NCBI RefSeq assembly: GCF_002160135.1
Contig: NZ_NFJZ01000005.1
Coordinates: 1-64,000 of the forward strand
Source of the DNA: Lachnoclostridium sp. An196
Lineage (GTDB): Bacteria; Bacillota; Clostridia; Lachnospirales; Lachnospiraceae
Length of the DNA stretch: 64,000 bases
Direction: 5' to 3'
Positions 1 to 8,571 of this stretch are shown one piece after another. Position numbers and translations under genes: made by a program. Each line of letters opens with the position of its first letter. The stretch's first letter is position 1. Under the pieces are notes generated by a model. The model was given only the letters and a program-made list of their open reading frames with translations. It was not told where the DNA came from and ran no database searches.

Positions 1-132
1 TCTAGTCAATTCCATTATACCAAACGGAACAGGTTTATGCCTTTTTTATTGGCTGAAATATTGAATTTTCAAGGTTCAACACACCGTATCGGTGTGGGAA
101 GTTTTAGTAATCTGATTTATAAAGTAAAATGA
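1..132 (+). other. Left-edge stretch, possible 3' end of an upstream frame
   Basis: Frame 1 stays open from the window edge to a TGA at 130-132, about 43 codons, and that stop lies inside the stem of the terminator at 127-158. This could be the end of a truncated gene, but an open run of this length is not rare by chance and the residues match no family I recognise. A perfect 7-bp hairpin (CACACCG, TAT, CGGTGTG) sits at 80-96. Nothing else is seen here. Confidence 0.2.
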
Positions 133-158
133 CGGGAAACCCCGTCATTTTTATTTTT
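127..158 (+). terminator. Rho-independent terminator of an upstream transcript
   Basis: AAATGACGGG (127-136) pairs perfectly with CCCGTCATTT (141-150) over an AAAC loop, followed by a T-rich run to 158. It closes whatever is transcribed from beyond the left edge and insulates the HTH operon that starts just after it. Confidence 0.8.
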
Positions 159-234
159 GACAAAAAAAGTTGTCAAAACTATTGACAAATAAAGTTGTCA
201 ATGATATTTTGTATATGACAAGAAAAGTTGTCAA
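157..234 (+). promoter_or_regulatory. Promoter with three inverted-repeat operators (TTGACAA-N6-TTGTCAA)
   Basis: Copies at 157-176 and 182-201 are perfect inverted repeats of form TTGACAA-N6-TTGTCAA. A third at 215-234 differs in its first base. The start-to-start distances are 25 and 33 bp. The second copy supplies a -35 (TTGACA, 182-187) with a -10-like TATTTT at 205-210, spacing 17, so the second and third boxes flank and overlap the core promoter. This arrangement fits cooperative autorepression by the HTH protein encoded directly downstream; that role is inferred. Confidence 0.65.
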
Positions 235-272
235 AACGCATGCGGAAATCAATCATGAAAGGGAGTGATCAA

Positions 273-482
273 GTGCCGTTACTCAATCATTTAAAGGAAT
301 ACCGTTCAAAACTGGGAATCAACCAGACAGAACTCGGTAAACTGGCGGGGGTATCCAGACAGACCATCAGCCTGATCGAGCGCGGGGACTATTCCCCTTC
401 GGTCACACTTGCATTGAAACTGGCAAAGATCTGCCGGACTACTGTAGAAGATATATTTGTATATGAGGAGGATGAATCATGA
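273..482 (+). CDS. Small XRE/Cro-type HTH transcriptional regulator (YozG-like)
   Basis: A 69-residue DNA-binding protein made of little more than one helix-turn-helix: the core runs from LGINQTELGKLAGVSRQTIS to the recognition-helix end ERGDYSPS, followed by the usual LALKLAKICRTTVEDIF tail. I take GTG 273 as the start because AAAGGGAG lies 7 bases before it; the frame is open back to TTG 228, which has no ribosome-binding site and lies inside the third operator. Its stop overlaps the start of the next gene (ATGA), so the two are coupled. Small regulators of this type are commonly paired with an integral membrane protein. The triple operator upstream suggests autoregulation. The inducing signal cannot be read from sequence. 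Confidence 0.85.
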   Translation: MPLLNHLKEYRSKLGINQTELGKLAGVSRQTISLIERGDYSPSVTLALKLAKICRTTVEDIFVYEEDES

Positions 483-1270
483 AAACCAGGAAATCAAACA
501 GTTATTTCAGGATCATATTGATCATGCTGGCAGGCGCCATAGTGGGAGGCGTCTTCGGTATTGGCATGTATATTTTAACCGGACATTACGGGCAGGGAAT
601 CGGCCGCGCCGCCGCGCAGACATTCCGATTCCTCCAGCTGTCCATTCTGCCGATGCTGGTTGTTATCACCGTTCTCTCTGTCATCGCCGGTGAAAGTGTT
701 TTAAGGAAACTGAAGGGAATTATGAGCCGCCTTCTGAAAGCAGACGACGAGGAAGCCGACCGGCTGGATTATGAAGAAGAAAAATATGTGGCTCTGTCTA
801 CCAACATGAATATTATCTCCCAGACACTCTGCATCGTATTCCTCTCTCTGGGCTATTCATCTAACTACCTGAGCAGTTCCGATGCGGCCAGGGGAAACTT
901 TCTGTATGCCTGTATCATATTTATCATCTGCATGCTCTACGACAGTTTCTGGCAGGTACGTTATATCAAACTGATACAAAAAGCTTATCCCGAGCGGAAA
1001 GGAGATCCTGCATCCAAGAAGTTCCAGGAACAATGGCTGGAGAGCTGCGATGAAGCGGAACGGGAAGTCATCTATCGGAGCGCCTACCGGACATATATTA
1101 CCCTGGGGAAGCTGATCCCTGTACTTCTGCTGGTAACCATGCTCAGCAATCTGTTTTTCAATACAGGCATGCTGGCCGTGTTCATTGTGGCAGTTATCTG
1201 GCTGGTATCTACTTTATCCTACACACGTTCCTGTGTGGCGCTGAAAGAAGAAAAAGCACTGGTCAAGTAG
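479..1270 (+). CDS. DUF3169-family integral membrane protein
   Basis: A 263-residue polytopic membrane protein. Hydrophobic segments are visible near residues 10-33, 50-72, 110-130, 140-160, 208-228 and 230-248, with a charged cytoplasmic-looking stretch (KADDEEADRLDYEEEKY) after the second. The arrangement resembles DUF3169, a family of unknown function often encoded next to a YozG-type HTH repressor. The start overlaps the HTH stop and has GGAGG 7 bases upstream. By analogy with such pairs it may act in envelope stress or peptide immunity or sense a signal for the regulator, but nothing in the sequence proves it. Confidence 0.7.
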   Translation: MKTRKSNSYFRIILIMLAGAIVGGVFGIGMYILTGHYGQGIGRAAAQTFRFLQLSILPMLVVITVLSVIAGESVLRKLKGIMSRLLKADDEEADRLDYEEEKYVALSTNMNIISQTLCIVFLSLGYSSNYLSSSDAARGNFLYACIIFIICMLYDSFWQVRYIKLIQKAYPERKGDPASKKFQEQWLESCDEAEREVIYRSAYRTYITLGKLIPVLLLVTMLSNLFFNTGMLAVFIVAVIWLVSTLSYTRSCVALKEEKALVK

Positions 1271-1320
1271 TCTCCCAGGACGGAGAAACCCCTTTTCAAA
1301 ATTTTCCGACACTTTAGGCA

Positions 1321-1350
1321 TTGACAGCACTATTATCAGACTGATAATCT
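1321..1350 (+). promoter_or_regulatory. Promoter overlapped by a palindrome
   Basis: TTGACA at 1321-1326 and GATAAT at 1343-1348 are spaced by 16 bp. The perfect inverted repeat ATTATCAG-A-CTGATAAT (1332-1348) fills most of the spacer and the -10, so a repressor bound there would block transcription. It gives the next gene its own promoter, separate from the HTH-DUF3169 pair. Confidence 0.55.
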
Positions 1351-1396
1351 GAAGGCAGAAACAGATACCTGTTCGGTTTCCGGAAGGGGGATACTC

Positions 1397-2248
1397 ATGA
1401 AAAATATGAAGAAAAGGATTTGTATTTCGGCAGGCATCCTGACAATAGCGATTGTCTGTGCGGCGGTACTCTATCATTTCCGGGATGAAGAACCGGAGCC
1501 GGATCCTAGATGGGAAATACATTTTCGCCAAAGTTCCGATCTTTCGGATGCGATCCCGGGATCCTGCATACAGGATATCCGCCAGACGGCGGAACAGGAC
1601 GGTTTTTCAGCGACATTGCTGCAGACAATCATGTATGACCAGATCGTCGCTATCCTTATGGAATATACGGTTCCGGAAGAATATGCTTCGGAAGAAGATT
1701 TTCCGATTCCAAGATTTGAAATGTATGAGGGAACACCCGTCTGGACAGACGCCGGTCTGGAAGGAGAAAGCCTGCATATGGGAGGATTTGGAAGCAGCAG
1801 CGGCATGCATGATTATGAAACGGCCACCGGAAGTTATGCAGCGAGTAATTTCCGGGCCTATCCGGAATCAGTATTCCATCCCGATATGACGGTCAGCCTG
1901 GCTGTGACATTCACCTCGGGCAATACAAACAAAGAAGAACTTCTGTCCCGCCCCATAGTATTCACATGGAAAATTCAGAACGTCGGCACCTCTATGAGAA
2001 TGGATCTGGAGAGCGGCGATCTCGTCGGCAAGGTGCTGCTGAATCCTCTGGTTCTGGATCTGAAGCTTTACGGACTGCCGGGTCCCAGCGACACAGAGAT
2101 AGATGTGCAGCTTACAGACCAGGAAGGCGAGCCTCTGGAATACCCCTTTTATATGTATCTATACGGCGGAACAGACTGGTTGAATCCGCCCGTGGATGTC
2201 CGGGAAATAAGGGGAATCATGATAGAAGGACAGGAATTTCTTTTCTGA
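1397..2248 (+). CDS. Membrane-anchored extracellular protein, function unknown
   Basis: 283 residues. The N-terminus is a signal-anchor: positively charged MKNMKKR, then a hydrophobic run to about residue 27, with no lipobox cysteine at the end. The rest is soluble, acidic and rich in beta-type sequence (for example PDMTVSLAVTFTSGN and FTWKIQNVGTSMRMDL), suggesting an immunoglobulin-like extracellular fold. It faintly recalls the extracellular part of DUF4179/DUF5643-type proteins, without the cytoplasmic segment usual there; I do not assign it. ATG 1397 is preceded by AAGGGGG at good spacing. It may respond to the same cue as the upstream pair but has its own promoter. Confidence 0.6.
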   Translation: MKNMKKRICISAGILTIAIVCAAVLYHFRDEEPEPDPRWEIHFRQSSDLSDAIPGSCIQDIRQTAEQDGFSATLLQTIMYDQIVAILMEYTVPEEYASEEDFPIPRFEMYEGTPVWTDAGLEGESLHMGGFGSSSGMHDYETATGSYAASNFRAYPESVFHPDMTVSLAVTFTSGNTNKEELLSRPIVFTWKIQNVGTSMRMDLESGDLVGKVLLNPLVLDLKLYGLPGPSDTEIDVQLTDQEGEPLEYPFYMYLYGGTDWLNPPVDVREIRGIMIEGQEFLF

Positions 2249-2290
2249 AACTGAAGGAAGGGAATATCGGGAAACAGACAGATCTTAACA

Positions 2291-2327
2291 GAGGCCGGTG
2301 TGACTCATTGAAATCACAGCCGGCCTC
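2291..2327. terminator. Hairpin between convergent genes
   Basis: GAGGCCGG (2291-2298) pairs with CCGGCCTC (2320-2327), and the inner TGTGA/TCACA extends the stem past a one-base bulge. It lies between the convergent ends of the 1397 gene and nfnB. The T-tracts on both strands are weak, so it is a probable but not ideal bidirectional terminator. Confidence 0.5.
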
Positions 2328-2343
2328 CGGTTTATCACAGATA

Positions 2344-3732
2344 TTATTTCTGGCTCAGATACTCATGGATGCCTTTTGCGGCGGCTTTTCCCGCGCCCAT
2401 GGCAAGAATCACGGTAGCCGCTCCGGTCACCGCGTCTCCTCCGGCGTATACGCCTTCTTTGGAGGTAGCCCCGGTATCTTCCGAGGCAACGATACATTTT
2501 CTGCGATTGATCTCCAGTCCCTTGGTCGTAGAGGAGATCAGCGGATTCGGGGAGGTACCCAGCGCCATGATCACCGTATCGCAGTCGATGCGGAACTCAG
2601 ATCCAGGAATCTCTACCGGGCGGCGTCTTCCGGAGGCATCCGGCTCGCCCAGTTCCATGCGGATGCAGGTAATGCCGCTCACCCATCCGTTCTCATCTTC
2701 ATGGATCTCCACCGGATTCGTCAGCAGATTGAAAATAATGCCTTCTTCTTTTGCGTGGTGCACTTCTTCCACACGGGCCGGAAGCTCTTCCTCGCTTCTT
2801 CTGTATACAATATGAGTCTCCGCACCAAGACGCAGCGCCGTACGGGCAGCATCCATTGCCACATTGCCGCCTCCTACGACAACGACTTTCTTGCCGCGGA
2901 CAATCGGCGTATCATAATTCTCATCGAACGCTTTCATCAAGTTATTTCTGGTCAGGAATTCGTTGGCGGAGCATACTCCGTTCGCCTGTTCCCCCGGGAT
3001 TCCCATAAATTTCGGAAGACCCGCGCCGGAACCGATGAATACGGCATCGAACCCTTCATCCTCCAGAAGCTCATCCAGCTTCACAGTCTTGCCGATGATA
3101 ACGTCTGTCTCAATCTTTACGCCCAGGGACTTCACATTTTCCACTTCCGGTCCTACTACGCGGTCCTTCGGAAGACGAAACTCCGGAATGCCATATACCA
3201 GCACGCCGCCCGCTTTATGCAGCGCTTCGAAGATCGTCACATCGTAGCCCAGTTTGGCAAGATCACCGGCGCAGGTCAGACCTGCCGGGCCGGAACCGAT
3301 CACGGCTACCTTCTTGCCATTTTTTTCCGCCGGCGCTTCCGGTTTGATTCCGTTCTCTCTCGCCCAGTCGGCCACAAAGCGTTCCAGCTTTCCGATAGAC
3401 ACCGGATCTCCCTTGATGCCGCGGATACATTTCCCCTCACACTGACTTTCCTGAGGACATACACGGCCGCAGACCGCAGGCAGAGAAGAGGATTCACTGA
3501 TGACTTTAAAAGCCTCCTCGAATTTTTCTTCTTTCACTGCCTCGATAAACGCGGGGATATTGATAGATACCGGACATCCCTCCACACATTTGGGTTTTTT
3601 ACAGCCCAGGCAGCGCTGGGATTCTTCCACAGCTTCTTCTCTGTTATATCCATAGCATACTTCTTCAAAATTAGTCGCACGGACCTTCGGATCCTGCTCT
3701 CTTACCGGAACTTTCTTCAATACATCAGCCAT
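2344..3732 (-). CDS. nfnB: NfnB: large subunit of NADH-dependent ferredoxin:NADP+ oxidoreductase (GltA-like)
   Basis: 462 residues. With NfnA this subunit forms a cytoplasmic electron-bifurcating transhydrogenase coupling NADPH, NAD+ and ferredoxin. N-terminal cysteine motifs for two 4Fe-4S clusters are visible (CLGCKKPKC..C and CGRVCPQESQCEGKC), followed by an FAD-binding GSGPAGLTCAGDLAKLGYD and a second Rossmann motif VVVGGGNVAMDAARTALRLG for NADPH. The start overlaps the nfnA stop by one base (TAATG). The same fold serves as the small subunit of glutamate synthase, and pipelines often name it gltA. No glutamate synthase large subunit is nearby while a NfnA-type gene is directly upstream, so NfnB is preferred. 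Confidence 0.85.
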   Translation of the reverse strand: MADVLKKVPVREQDPKVRATNFEEVCYGYNREEAVEESQRCLGCKKPKCVEGCPVSINIPAFIEAVKEEKFEEAFKVISESSSLPAVCGRVCPQESQCEGKCIRGIKGDPVSIGKLERFVADWARENGIKPEAPAEKNGKKVAVIGSGPAGLTCAGDLAKLGYDVTIFEALHKAGGVLVYGIPEFRLPKDRVVGPEVENVKSLGVKIETDVIIGKTVKLDELLEDEGFDAVFIGSGAGLPKFMGIPGEQANGVCSANEFLTRNNLMKAFDENYDTPIVRGKKVVVVGGGNVAMDAARTALRLGAETHIVYRRSEEELPARVEEVHHAKEEGIIFNLLTNPVEIHEDENGWVSGITCIRMELGEPDASGRRRPVEIPGSEFRIDCDTVIMALGTSPNPLISSTTKGLEINRRKCIVASEDTGATSKEGVYAGGDAVTGAATVILAMGAGKAAAKGIHEYLSQK

Positions 3733-4616
3733 TATTTGTCACCTCCGCAATTTCCGCAGCCGCCGTGATGAGTTGCTCCTTCCTGGTATTTCAGAAGGCG
3801 TCTTCCTTCCTCGGTCTTATACATAGCCGCTCTCTTCATCGCCTGATCAAAATCGATCTTATGTCCGTCAAACTCCGGACCATCCACACAGGCAAATTTC
3901 ACTTCATCTCCCACCATAATACGGCAGGCTCCGCACATGCCTGTACCGTCTACCATGATCGGATTCATACTGACGATGGTAGGAATCCCCAGCTTCTTCG
4001 TGGTAAGACAGGCAAATTTCATCATGATCATAGGACCGATCGCCACGCAGAGATCAAAGTGCTTTCCTTCCTCCACCAGTTTCTCAAGCATGGCGGTTCC
4101 AACGCCTTTGAATCCGTAGCTTCCATCATCTGTACAGAGATGGAGGTTCCCCACCTTGCTCATCTCGTCTTCCAGGATCAGGAGGTCTTTAGTCCTGGCA
4201 CCTACAATAATATCACACTCGATTCCATGCTCATGGAGCCATTTGGCCTGCGGATATACCGGAGCCGTTCCAACTCCGCCGGCAATGAAAACAACCTTTT
4301 TCTTTTTTACTTCTTCGAAATCACCTGTTACCAGCTCGGACGGATGCCCCAGCGGACCCACAAAATCTGCAATCTCGTCGCCTGCTTTTAAAGCAACCAG
4401 TTTGTATGTAGACACACCGATAGGCTGAAACACAATCGTCACTGTCCCGGCCTCTCTGTCATAATCGCAGATCGTCAACGGAATCCTTTCACCGGTTTCA
4501 TCCACTCTTACAATGATAAACTGTCCCGGCTCACAAGATTTTGCTACTCTTGGAGCAAGGATCACCTGTTTGTAGACATTTGCAGAAAGCTGCTCTGCCT
4601 CTAAAATCTTAAACAT
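3732..4616 (-). CDS. nfnA: NfnA: small FAD/[2Fe-2S] subunit of NADH-dependent ferredoxin:NADP+ oxidoreductase
   Basis: 294 residues, related to the electron-transfer subunit of dihydroorotate dehydrogenase (PyrK type). An N-terminal FAD-binding barrel (PGQFIIVRVDETGERIPLTI) is followed by an NAD-binding domain (FIAGGVGTAPVYPQAKWL) and a C-terminal cysteine cluster DGTGMCGACR with a later FACVDGPEFDGH for the [2Fe-2S] centre. The last residues add a Gly/Cys tail (GGCGNCGG). The start at 4616 is chosen because AGGAGG lies 6 bases upstream; the frame continues further back but into non-homologous sequence. It is first of a two-gene operon with nfnB and has its own promoter. Confidence 0.85.
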   Translation of the reverse strand: MFKILEAEQLSANVYKQVILAPRVAKSCEPGQFIIVRVDETGERIPLTICDYDREAGTVTIVFQPIGVSTYKLVALKAGDEIADFVGPLGHPSELVTGDFEEVKKKKVVFIAGGVGTAPVYPQAKWLHEHGIECDIIVGARTKDLLILEDEMSKVGNLHLCTDDGSYGFKGVGTAMLEKLVEEGKHFDLCVAIGPMIMMKFACLTTKKLGIPTIVSMNPIMVDGTGMCGACRIMVGDEVKFACVDGPEFDGHKIDFDQAMKRAAMYKTEEGRRLLKYQEGATHHGGCGNCGGDK

Positions 4617-4671
4617 ATGTTTCCTCCTATCCTTCCTGCAATCCGTTTCCGGCTGCAAATCATCATTTTTT

Positions 4672-4700
4672 ATGATAATCCAAAATGCCAGGTATTTCAA
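4672..4700 (-). promoter_or_regulatory. Promoter of nfnAB
   Basis: Read on the - strand, TTGAAA (4700-4695) and TATCAT (4677-4672) are separated by 17 bp, about 55 bases upstream of the nfnA start in the gap after the zinc-ribbon gene. Confidence 0.5.
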
Positions 4701-4707
4701 CACAAAT

Positions 4708-5571
4708 TTATGAATTTGGCACATCCTCTGCCGGCATCGTATTCTGTACCGGATCCTCTGCCGGCACAATTTCCTGCACATTGTAGATTGCTTCTATTAT
4801 CCCGCTCATACCGCCTTCTTCATCTACCGACACCGCCCGCAGCACTGTCAGACCGGACGGTATAACAACAGGACTCCTGTATACAGCCGAGTTCTGATCA
4901 GGATCTGACCCGTCCATGGTATAATAGATAGTACAATCTGGTTCGGCTGTGATAATGACAGAAAAGCTCCCCTGGTATTCTCCGCTGTCCACGCTGAACA
5001 CAGGCTCTTCAGGATAATCAAACTCCACCTGATAAGTTCCGTCCGCCTCCTCACTCTGCATCCCATCGCTGCGAATGAAGACAGCTCTCACCACCGTTTT
5101 CCCTTCTCCTATTTTAATGGGGCCATTAAAGATCTGACTGTCTTCATTCGGCGTCGAACCGTCTGTCGTATAATAAATGACCCCTTCTTCTCTCTGTGAA
5201 TGACTGATCGTCAAAGTCGGCATGTAAGAATATGTTCCTGACGGAAGACTGAAAGTGGGTTTCTCCAAAAGAACCACAGCCTCTGTCTCCGTTTCCTGAA
5301 CCGGTTCCAGAATAATGCGATACGCGGTCCGGTAAATCAGTACGCCTAAAAAAGCGGCAAAAACGGCTGCCAGTATATACTTTCTTTTTCCGGAAGGCAA
5401 TGCCTCCGCAACCGTTTCCGTTACTTTTTCGGGAATCGGAACCTTTTTCTCTTCTCCGATCCGAATATCATCCACCGGATTGTAATCCGGCACCATCTGA
5501 ATAGGAGATCCGCATTTTTCACAGTATATTTTATTGTCTGGAATCTCTGCTCCGCATTTCTGGCATTTCAT
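4708..5571 (-). CDS. Zinc-ribbon membrane protein with two chitobiase-C-terminal-like domains
   Basis: 287 residues. Cys3, Cys6, Cys17 and Cys20 form a short zinc ribbon of the kind found at the N-terminus of many Firmicutes membrane proteins. A linker leads to one transmembrane segment at about residues 65-85. The outside part holds two tandem repeats (about 100-185 and 188-268), each with an IYYTTDGS or IYYTMDGS core followed by Y-x-x-P-I/V and TVLRAV. This is typical of the FN3-like CHB_HEX_C domain seen in cell-surface glycosidases. No enzyme domain is present, so it is more likely a surface or sensing protein than a hydrolase. It sits 26 bp after ftsK. Confidence 0.7.
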   Translation of the reverse strand: MKCQKCGAEIPDNKIYCEKCGSPIQMVPDYNPVDDIRIGEEKKVPIPEKVTETVAEALPSGKRKYILAAVFAAFLGVLIYRTAYRIILEPVQETETEAVVLLEKPTFSLPSGTYSYMPTLTISHSQREEGVIYYTTDGSTPNEDSQIFNGPIKIGEGKTVVRAVFIRSDGMQSEEADGTYQVEFDYPEEPVFSVDSGEYQGSFSVIITAEPDCTIYYTMDGSDPDQNSAVYRSPVVIPSGLTVLRAVSVDEEGGMSGIIEAIYNVQEIVPAEDPVQNTMPAEDVPNS

Positions 5572-5597
5572 GTCATATAATGCATCCTTTCCATACG

Positions 5598-8138
5598 TTA
5601 TACATACCCGTCCACGTACTGTTCAAATTCCTCCATGGACATCAGCACCTTTCTCGGTTTTGTGCCTTCTTCTTCTCCTACCACACCTGCTTCCGCCAGC
5701 TGATCCATGATCCTGGCCGCACGGTTGAATCCAATTTTAAACCATCTCTGCAGCATTCCGATGGAAGCCTTGTCTTTCTCGATGATAAATTTTCCCGCAT
5801 CCACAAAAAGCACATCCCTGTCATTGTTTCCGCCTCCTGACAGAGCCGCAGAGGCACTTTCAATGGATGCCTGCACCTGCTTCATCCTGTCCTCCACGTC
5901 AGTCTCCTGCGCCGGCAGCATACTGGTCTGATTTTTCAGAAATTCTACCACTGCGCCCACTTCCTGATCCGAGACAAACGCTCCCTGTACGCGCAGAGGC
6001 TTGGGCAGCCCATATGGAGAAAACAACATATCTCCTTTACCCAGCAGTTTTTCCGCACCGTTCATATCCAGAATCGTGCGGGAATCTACGCCTGAAGAAA
6101 CGGCAAAGGCAATTCTGGAAGGCATATTCGCTTTGATCAGGCCGGTAATCACATTGACAGAAGGTCTCTGTGTGGCAATAATCAAATGAATTCCTGCCGC
6201 TCTGGCAAGCTGAGCCAGACGGCAGATGGCGTCCTCCACTTCTCCGGGAGCGACCATCATCAGATCTGCCAGCTCGTCCACAATAATCACGATCTGCGGC
6301 ATTTTCTCCCGGTATTCCCCGCCTTCTATTTTGGCGATTGAATCAATTTTACTGTTATATCCTTCAATATTGCGCACATTCAATTCTGCAAATTTCTGAT
6401 ACCGGTCCATCATCTCCACCACTGCCCAGTTCAGTGCTCCTGAGGCTTTTTTCGGATCTGTTACCACGGGAATCAAAAGATGCGGAATTCCATTGTAAGC
6501 ACTTAGTTCTACTACTTTAGGATCAATCATGATCAGTTTTACTTCATCCGGCCTGGCTTTGTACAAAATGCTCATAATAAGAGTATTGATACAGACTGAT
6601 TTTCCTGAACCGGTAGCGCCTGCGATCAGAAGATGGGGCATCTTGGCTATATCTGAGACCATAATATTTCCTCCGATGTCTTTTCCAACCGCAAAAGCAA
6701 CCCTGGACGGATGGTTCCTAAATTCCGCAGACTCCAGAAGTTCTCTCAGCGGCACTACAGAATTCTCTTTATTGGGCACTTCAATCCCTACCGCCGCCTT
6801 TCCCGGAATCGGAGCTTCGATCCGAACATCTGGTACTGCCAGATTTAATTTGATATCATCGGCCAGAGCAATGATTTTATTCACCTTTACGCCATGGGCC
6901 GGCTGCACCTCATACCGTGTTACTGCCGGACCCTGACTCGCGTCGGTAACTGTCGCGTTGACTCCAAAATCTTCCAGAATCTGCTGGAGATGTCCTGCCG
7001 TCTCCTGCAGACGGGCGCCGGAATCTTTCTTTCTGGAATCTTTTTTTACTCCTTTCAGCAAAGAAAGCGGCGGGAACTGATATTCCGCGGATTCTTCCGC
7101 CTCTTTTTCCTGCTCCGGAGCACGGACATCATTCGCATTCTTTTTCTCACGCTGCTGTTCTCTGGCTTTTTCCTCCTCCAGTTCTCTTTTGCTAAGAGCA
7201 TTTTTCAAAAGATCTTCTTCGTTAAATTCAATCTCCCGGATACCCCCTGTCCCCAAAGATATTTCCTGAGGTTCTTCTTTCTTCACGGGCGAAGGTTTAT
7301 GAACCGGGAATGATAATTCCGGTACTACAGCATCCTCCGGCACAGGCATAGATACCTCTTCTTCCGGCATCTTTTCTGATATCTCTTCCCGCTCCTCCGG
7401 CTTTGGAATCGTCAGATCACGGGATACCCCGCTTATCTTTTTCTCCGTCCGCTGTTCTCGTCTCTGTTCCTCCCGCTGCTCCCGGCGTATCTTCGCGTCC
7501 TCCCTGCGGCGTTCCATGTCCTGTCGGGCCGTGTCGTATACCTTCCTGCTTCCTTTTGACATGCTGCTCACGAAAGAAAATCCCGTCACTATAACCGCGC
7601 AGATGATCAGGACGCCCAGAAGGATCAGGACCGCTCCGGCCGTGCCGAACGCGCCTTCCAGACCCGTGAAAATTCCTCCGCCTATCAGACCTCCGCCGGT
7701 TCTGTATTCTTTGCAATACTGGAATATCTGTCCCAGGCCTTCGATCTGCCTGTCCCCGGAAGAAAGCAGATGCAGCAGGGCGCAGATATCCACGCACCCC
7801 GCCAGGGTGCCTCCGATCTTTACAGAAGCTATCCAGTTTTCCCGATTGGCCAGAGAAAACAGGATTAAAAGCATCAGAACAATCGGGAACAGATAGGCGA
7901 ACAACCCAAAACAGCCAAACATCAGACCGCTTACCGCACTGCCCACAGCCCCTCCGGCTCCCAGATTACTCACGAATAAAAACACGGTAACCACCAGCAG
8001 AACCACCAGCAAAACTTCATCCCAAAGCCTGTTTTCCCGTTCTGTTGTCTTCCTGCTCTGCGTATCAGTTTTTCTTTTTGTATTTTTTCCGGTAGAAGCA
8101 GTTCTTTTCCTGCCTCCGGATGACTGGTTTCCACTCAT
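5598..8138 (-). CDS. ftsK: FtsK/SpoIIIE-family DNA translocase
   Basis: 846 residues. The protein pumps chromosomal DNA through the closing septum, or into the forespore if it serves as SpoIIIE. Transmembrane segments occupy about residues 40-190, then a charged Glu/Arg-rich linker to about 350. The motor domain has Walker A GATGSGKS at 507-514 and Walker B IVIIVDEL at 616-623, and a winged-helix gamma domain (about 780-846) reads polar DNA motifs. The ATG at 8138 is preferred over the longer frame because the upstream 53 codons run into the terminator of the HPr gene; AAGGAG lies about 15 bases before it, a slightly long spacing. Confidence 0.93.
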   Translation of the reverse strand: MSGNQSSGGRKRTASTGKNTKRKTDTQSRKTTERENRLWDEVLLVVLLVVTVFLFVSNLGAGGAVGSAVSGLMFGCFGLFAYLFPIVLMLLILFSLANRENWIASVKIGGTLAGCVDICALLHLLSSGDRQIEGLGQIFQYCKEYRTGGGLIGGGIFTGLEGAFGTAGAVLILLGVLIICAVIVTGFSFVSSMSKGSRKVYDTARQDMERRREDAKIRREQREEQRREQRTEKKISGVSRDLTIPKPEEREEISEKMPEEEVSMPVPEDAVVPELSFPVHKPSPVKKEEPQEISLGTGGIREIEFNEEDLLKNALSKRELEEEKAREQQREKKNANDVRAPEQEKEAEESAEYQFPPLSLLKGVKKDSRKKDSGARLQETAGHLQQILEDFGVNATVTDASQGPAVTRYEVQPAHGVKVNKIIALADDIKLNLAVPDVRIEAPIPGKAAVGIEVPNKENSVVPLRELLESAEFRNHPSRVAFAVGKDIGGNIMVSDIAKMPHLLIAGATGSGKSVCINTLIMSILYKARPDEVKLIMIDPKVVELSAYNGIPHLLIPVVTDPKKASGALNWAVVEMMDRYQKFAELNVRNIEGYNSKIDSIAKIEGGEYREKMPQIVIIVDELADLMMVAPGEVEDAICRLAQLARAAGIHLIIATQRPSVNVITGLIKANMPSRIAFAVSSGVDSRTILDMNGAEKLLGKGDMLFSPYGLPKPLRVQGAFVSDQEVGAVVEFLKNQTSMLPAQETDVEDRMKQVQASIESASAALSGGGNNDRDVLFVDAGKFIIEKDKASIGMLQRWFKIGFNRAARIMDQLAEAGVVGEEEGTKPRKVLMSMEEFEQYVDGYV

Positions 8139-8191
8139 ATTATAATTCTGTCGCTCCTTTTCTGTCAGATCTCCTGTATAATTTCCTGTAA

Positions 8192-8220
8192 AAAGGACTC
8201 GTCCCAAGGACCAGTCCTTT
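8192..8220 (-). terminator. Terminator of the HPr-like gene
   Basis: On the - strand AAAGGACT pairs with AGTCCTTT (stem arms 8220-8213 and 8199-8192), and T's continue beyond the second arm. It lies 24 bases after the HPr-like stop and before ftsK. Confidence 0.65.
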
Positions 8221-8244
8221 ATTATTTTCCTATGAAATGCAGTC

Positions 8245-8502
8245 TTAAAGATTTTCTTCAAAGAAAGCCTGTATCTCTTCGGCTGCCGCATCTTCATCCG
8301 GACCGTCGACTGTCACCGTCACCGTATCCTGGTATCTGATATCCAGATTGATCAACGAAAGAAGATGCTTCAAATCTCCCTCCCTGCCCCTGTTGGTCAC
8401 GATGATATCACTTTTAAATTCCTTGGCAAGCTGGAGAATCAACCCAGCCGGACGCGCATGCATCCCCAGTTCCTCTCTGATGGTATACTGAAACGTCCTC
8501 AT
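8245..8502 (-). CDS. HPr-family phosphocarrier protein lacking the regulatory serine
   Basis: 85 residues, full HPr length. The active-site His15 is present in GMHARPAG, so phosphotransfer is possible. At position 46, where Firmicutes HPr carries the serine phosphorylated by HPr kinase (usually KSIMGVM), this protein has histidine (LKHLLSLI). It is thus the opposite of Crh, which keeps Ser46 and loses His15. It is likely a second, non-catabolite-repression HPr working with an unknown partner, not the main PTS carrier; no PTS genes are nearby. GGGAGG lies before the start, and an extended -10 promoter precedes it. Confidence 0.8.
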   Translation of the reverse strand: MRTFQYTIREELGMHARPAGLILQLAKEFKSDIIVTNRGREGDLKHLLSLINLDIRYQDTVTVTVDGPDEDAAAEEIQAFFEENL

Positions 8503-8528
8503 ACTCCCTTCCTCCCGGACTTTTTGAT

Positions 8529-8557
8529 ATTATAGCACAGGGCCCCCTGAAAGTAAA
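8529..8557 (-). promoter_or_regulatory. Promoter of the HPr-like gene
   Basis: On the - strand, TTTACT (8557-8552) and TATAAT (8534-8529) are spaced by 17 bp, with TG one base before the -10 (TGCTATAAT, extended -10). Confidence 0.6.
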
Positions 8558-8571
8558 TGAAAAGAGCTGCC

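Noticed and set aside
2344-3732. Reading this gene as glutamate synthase small subunit
   Set aside because: No large subunit is near and the upstream gene is NfnA-like, so the transhydrogenase call fits better.
1966-3768. A 600-codon open frame on the + strand
   Set aside because: It lies antisense to nfnB and the end of the 1397 gene. The residues are arginine- and histidine-rich shadow sequence with no family, while nfnB has clear motifs.
8245-8502. Reading the HPr-like gene as Crh
   Set aside because: Crh loses His15 and keeps Ser46; here the reverse is seen.
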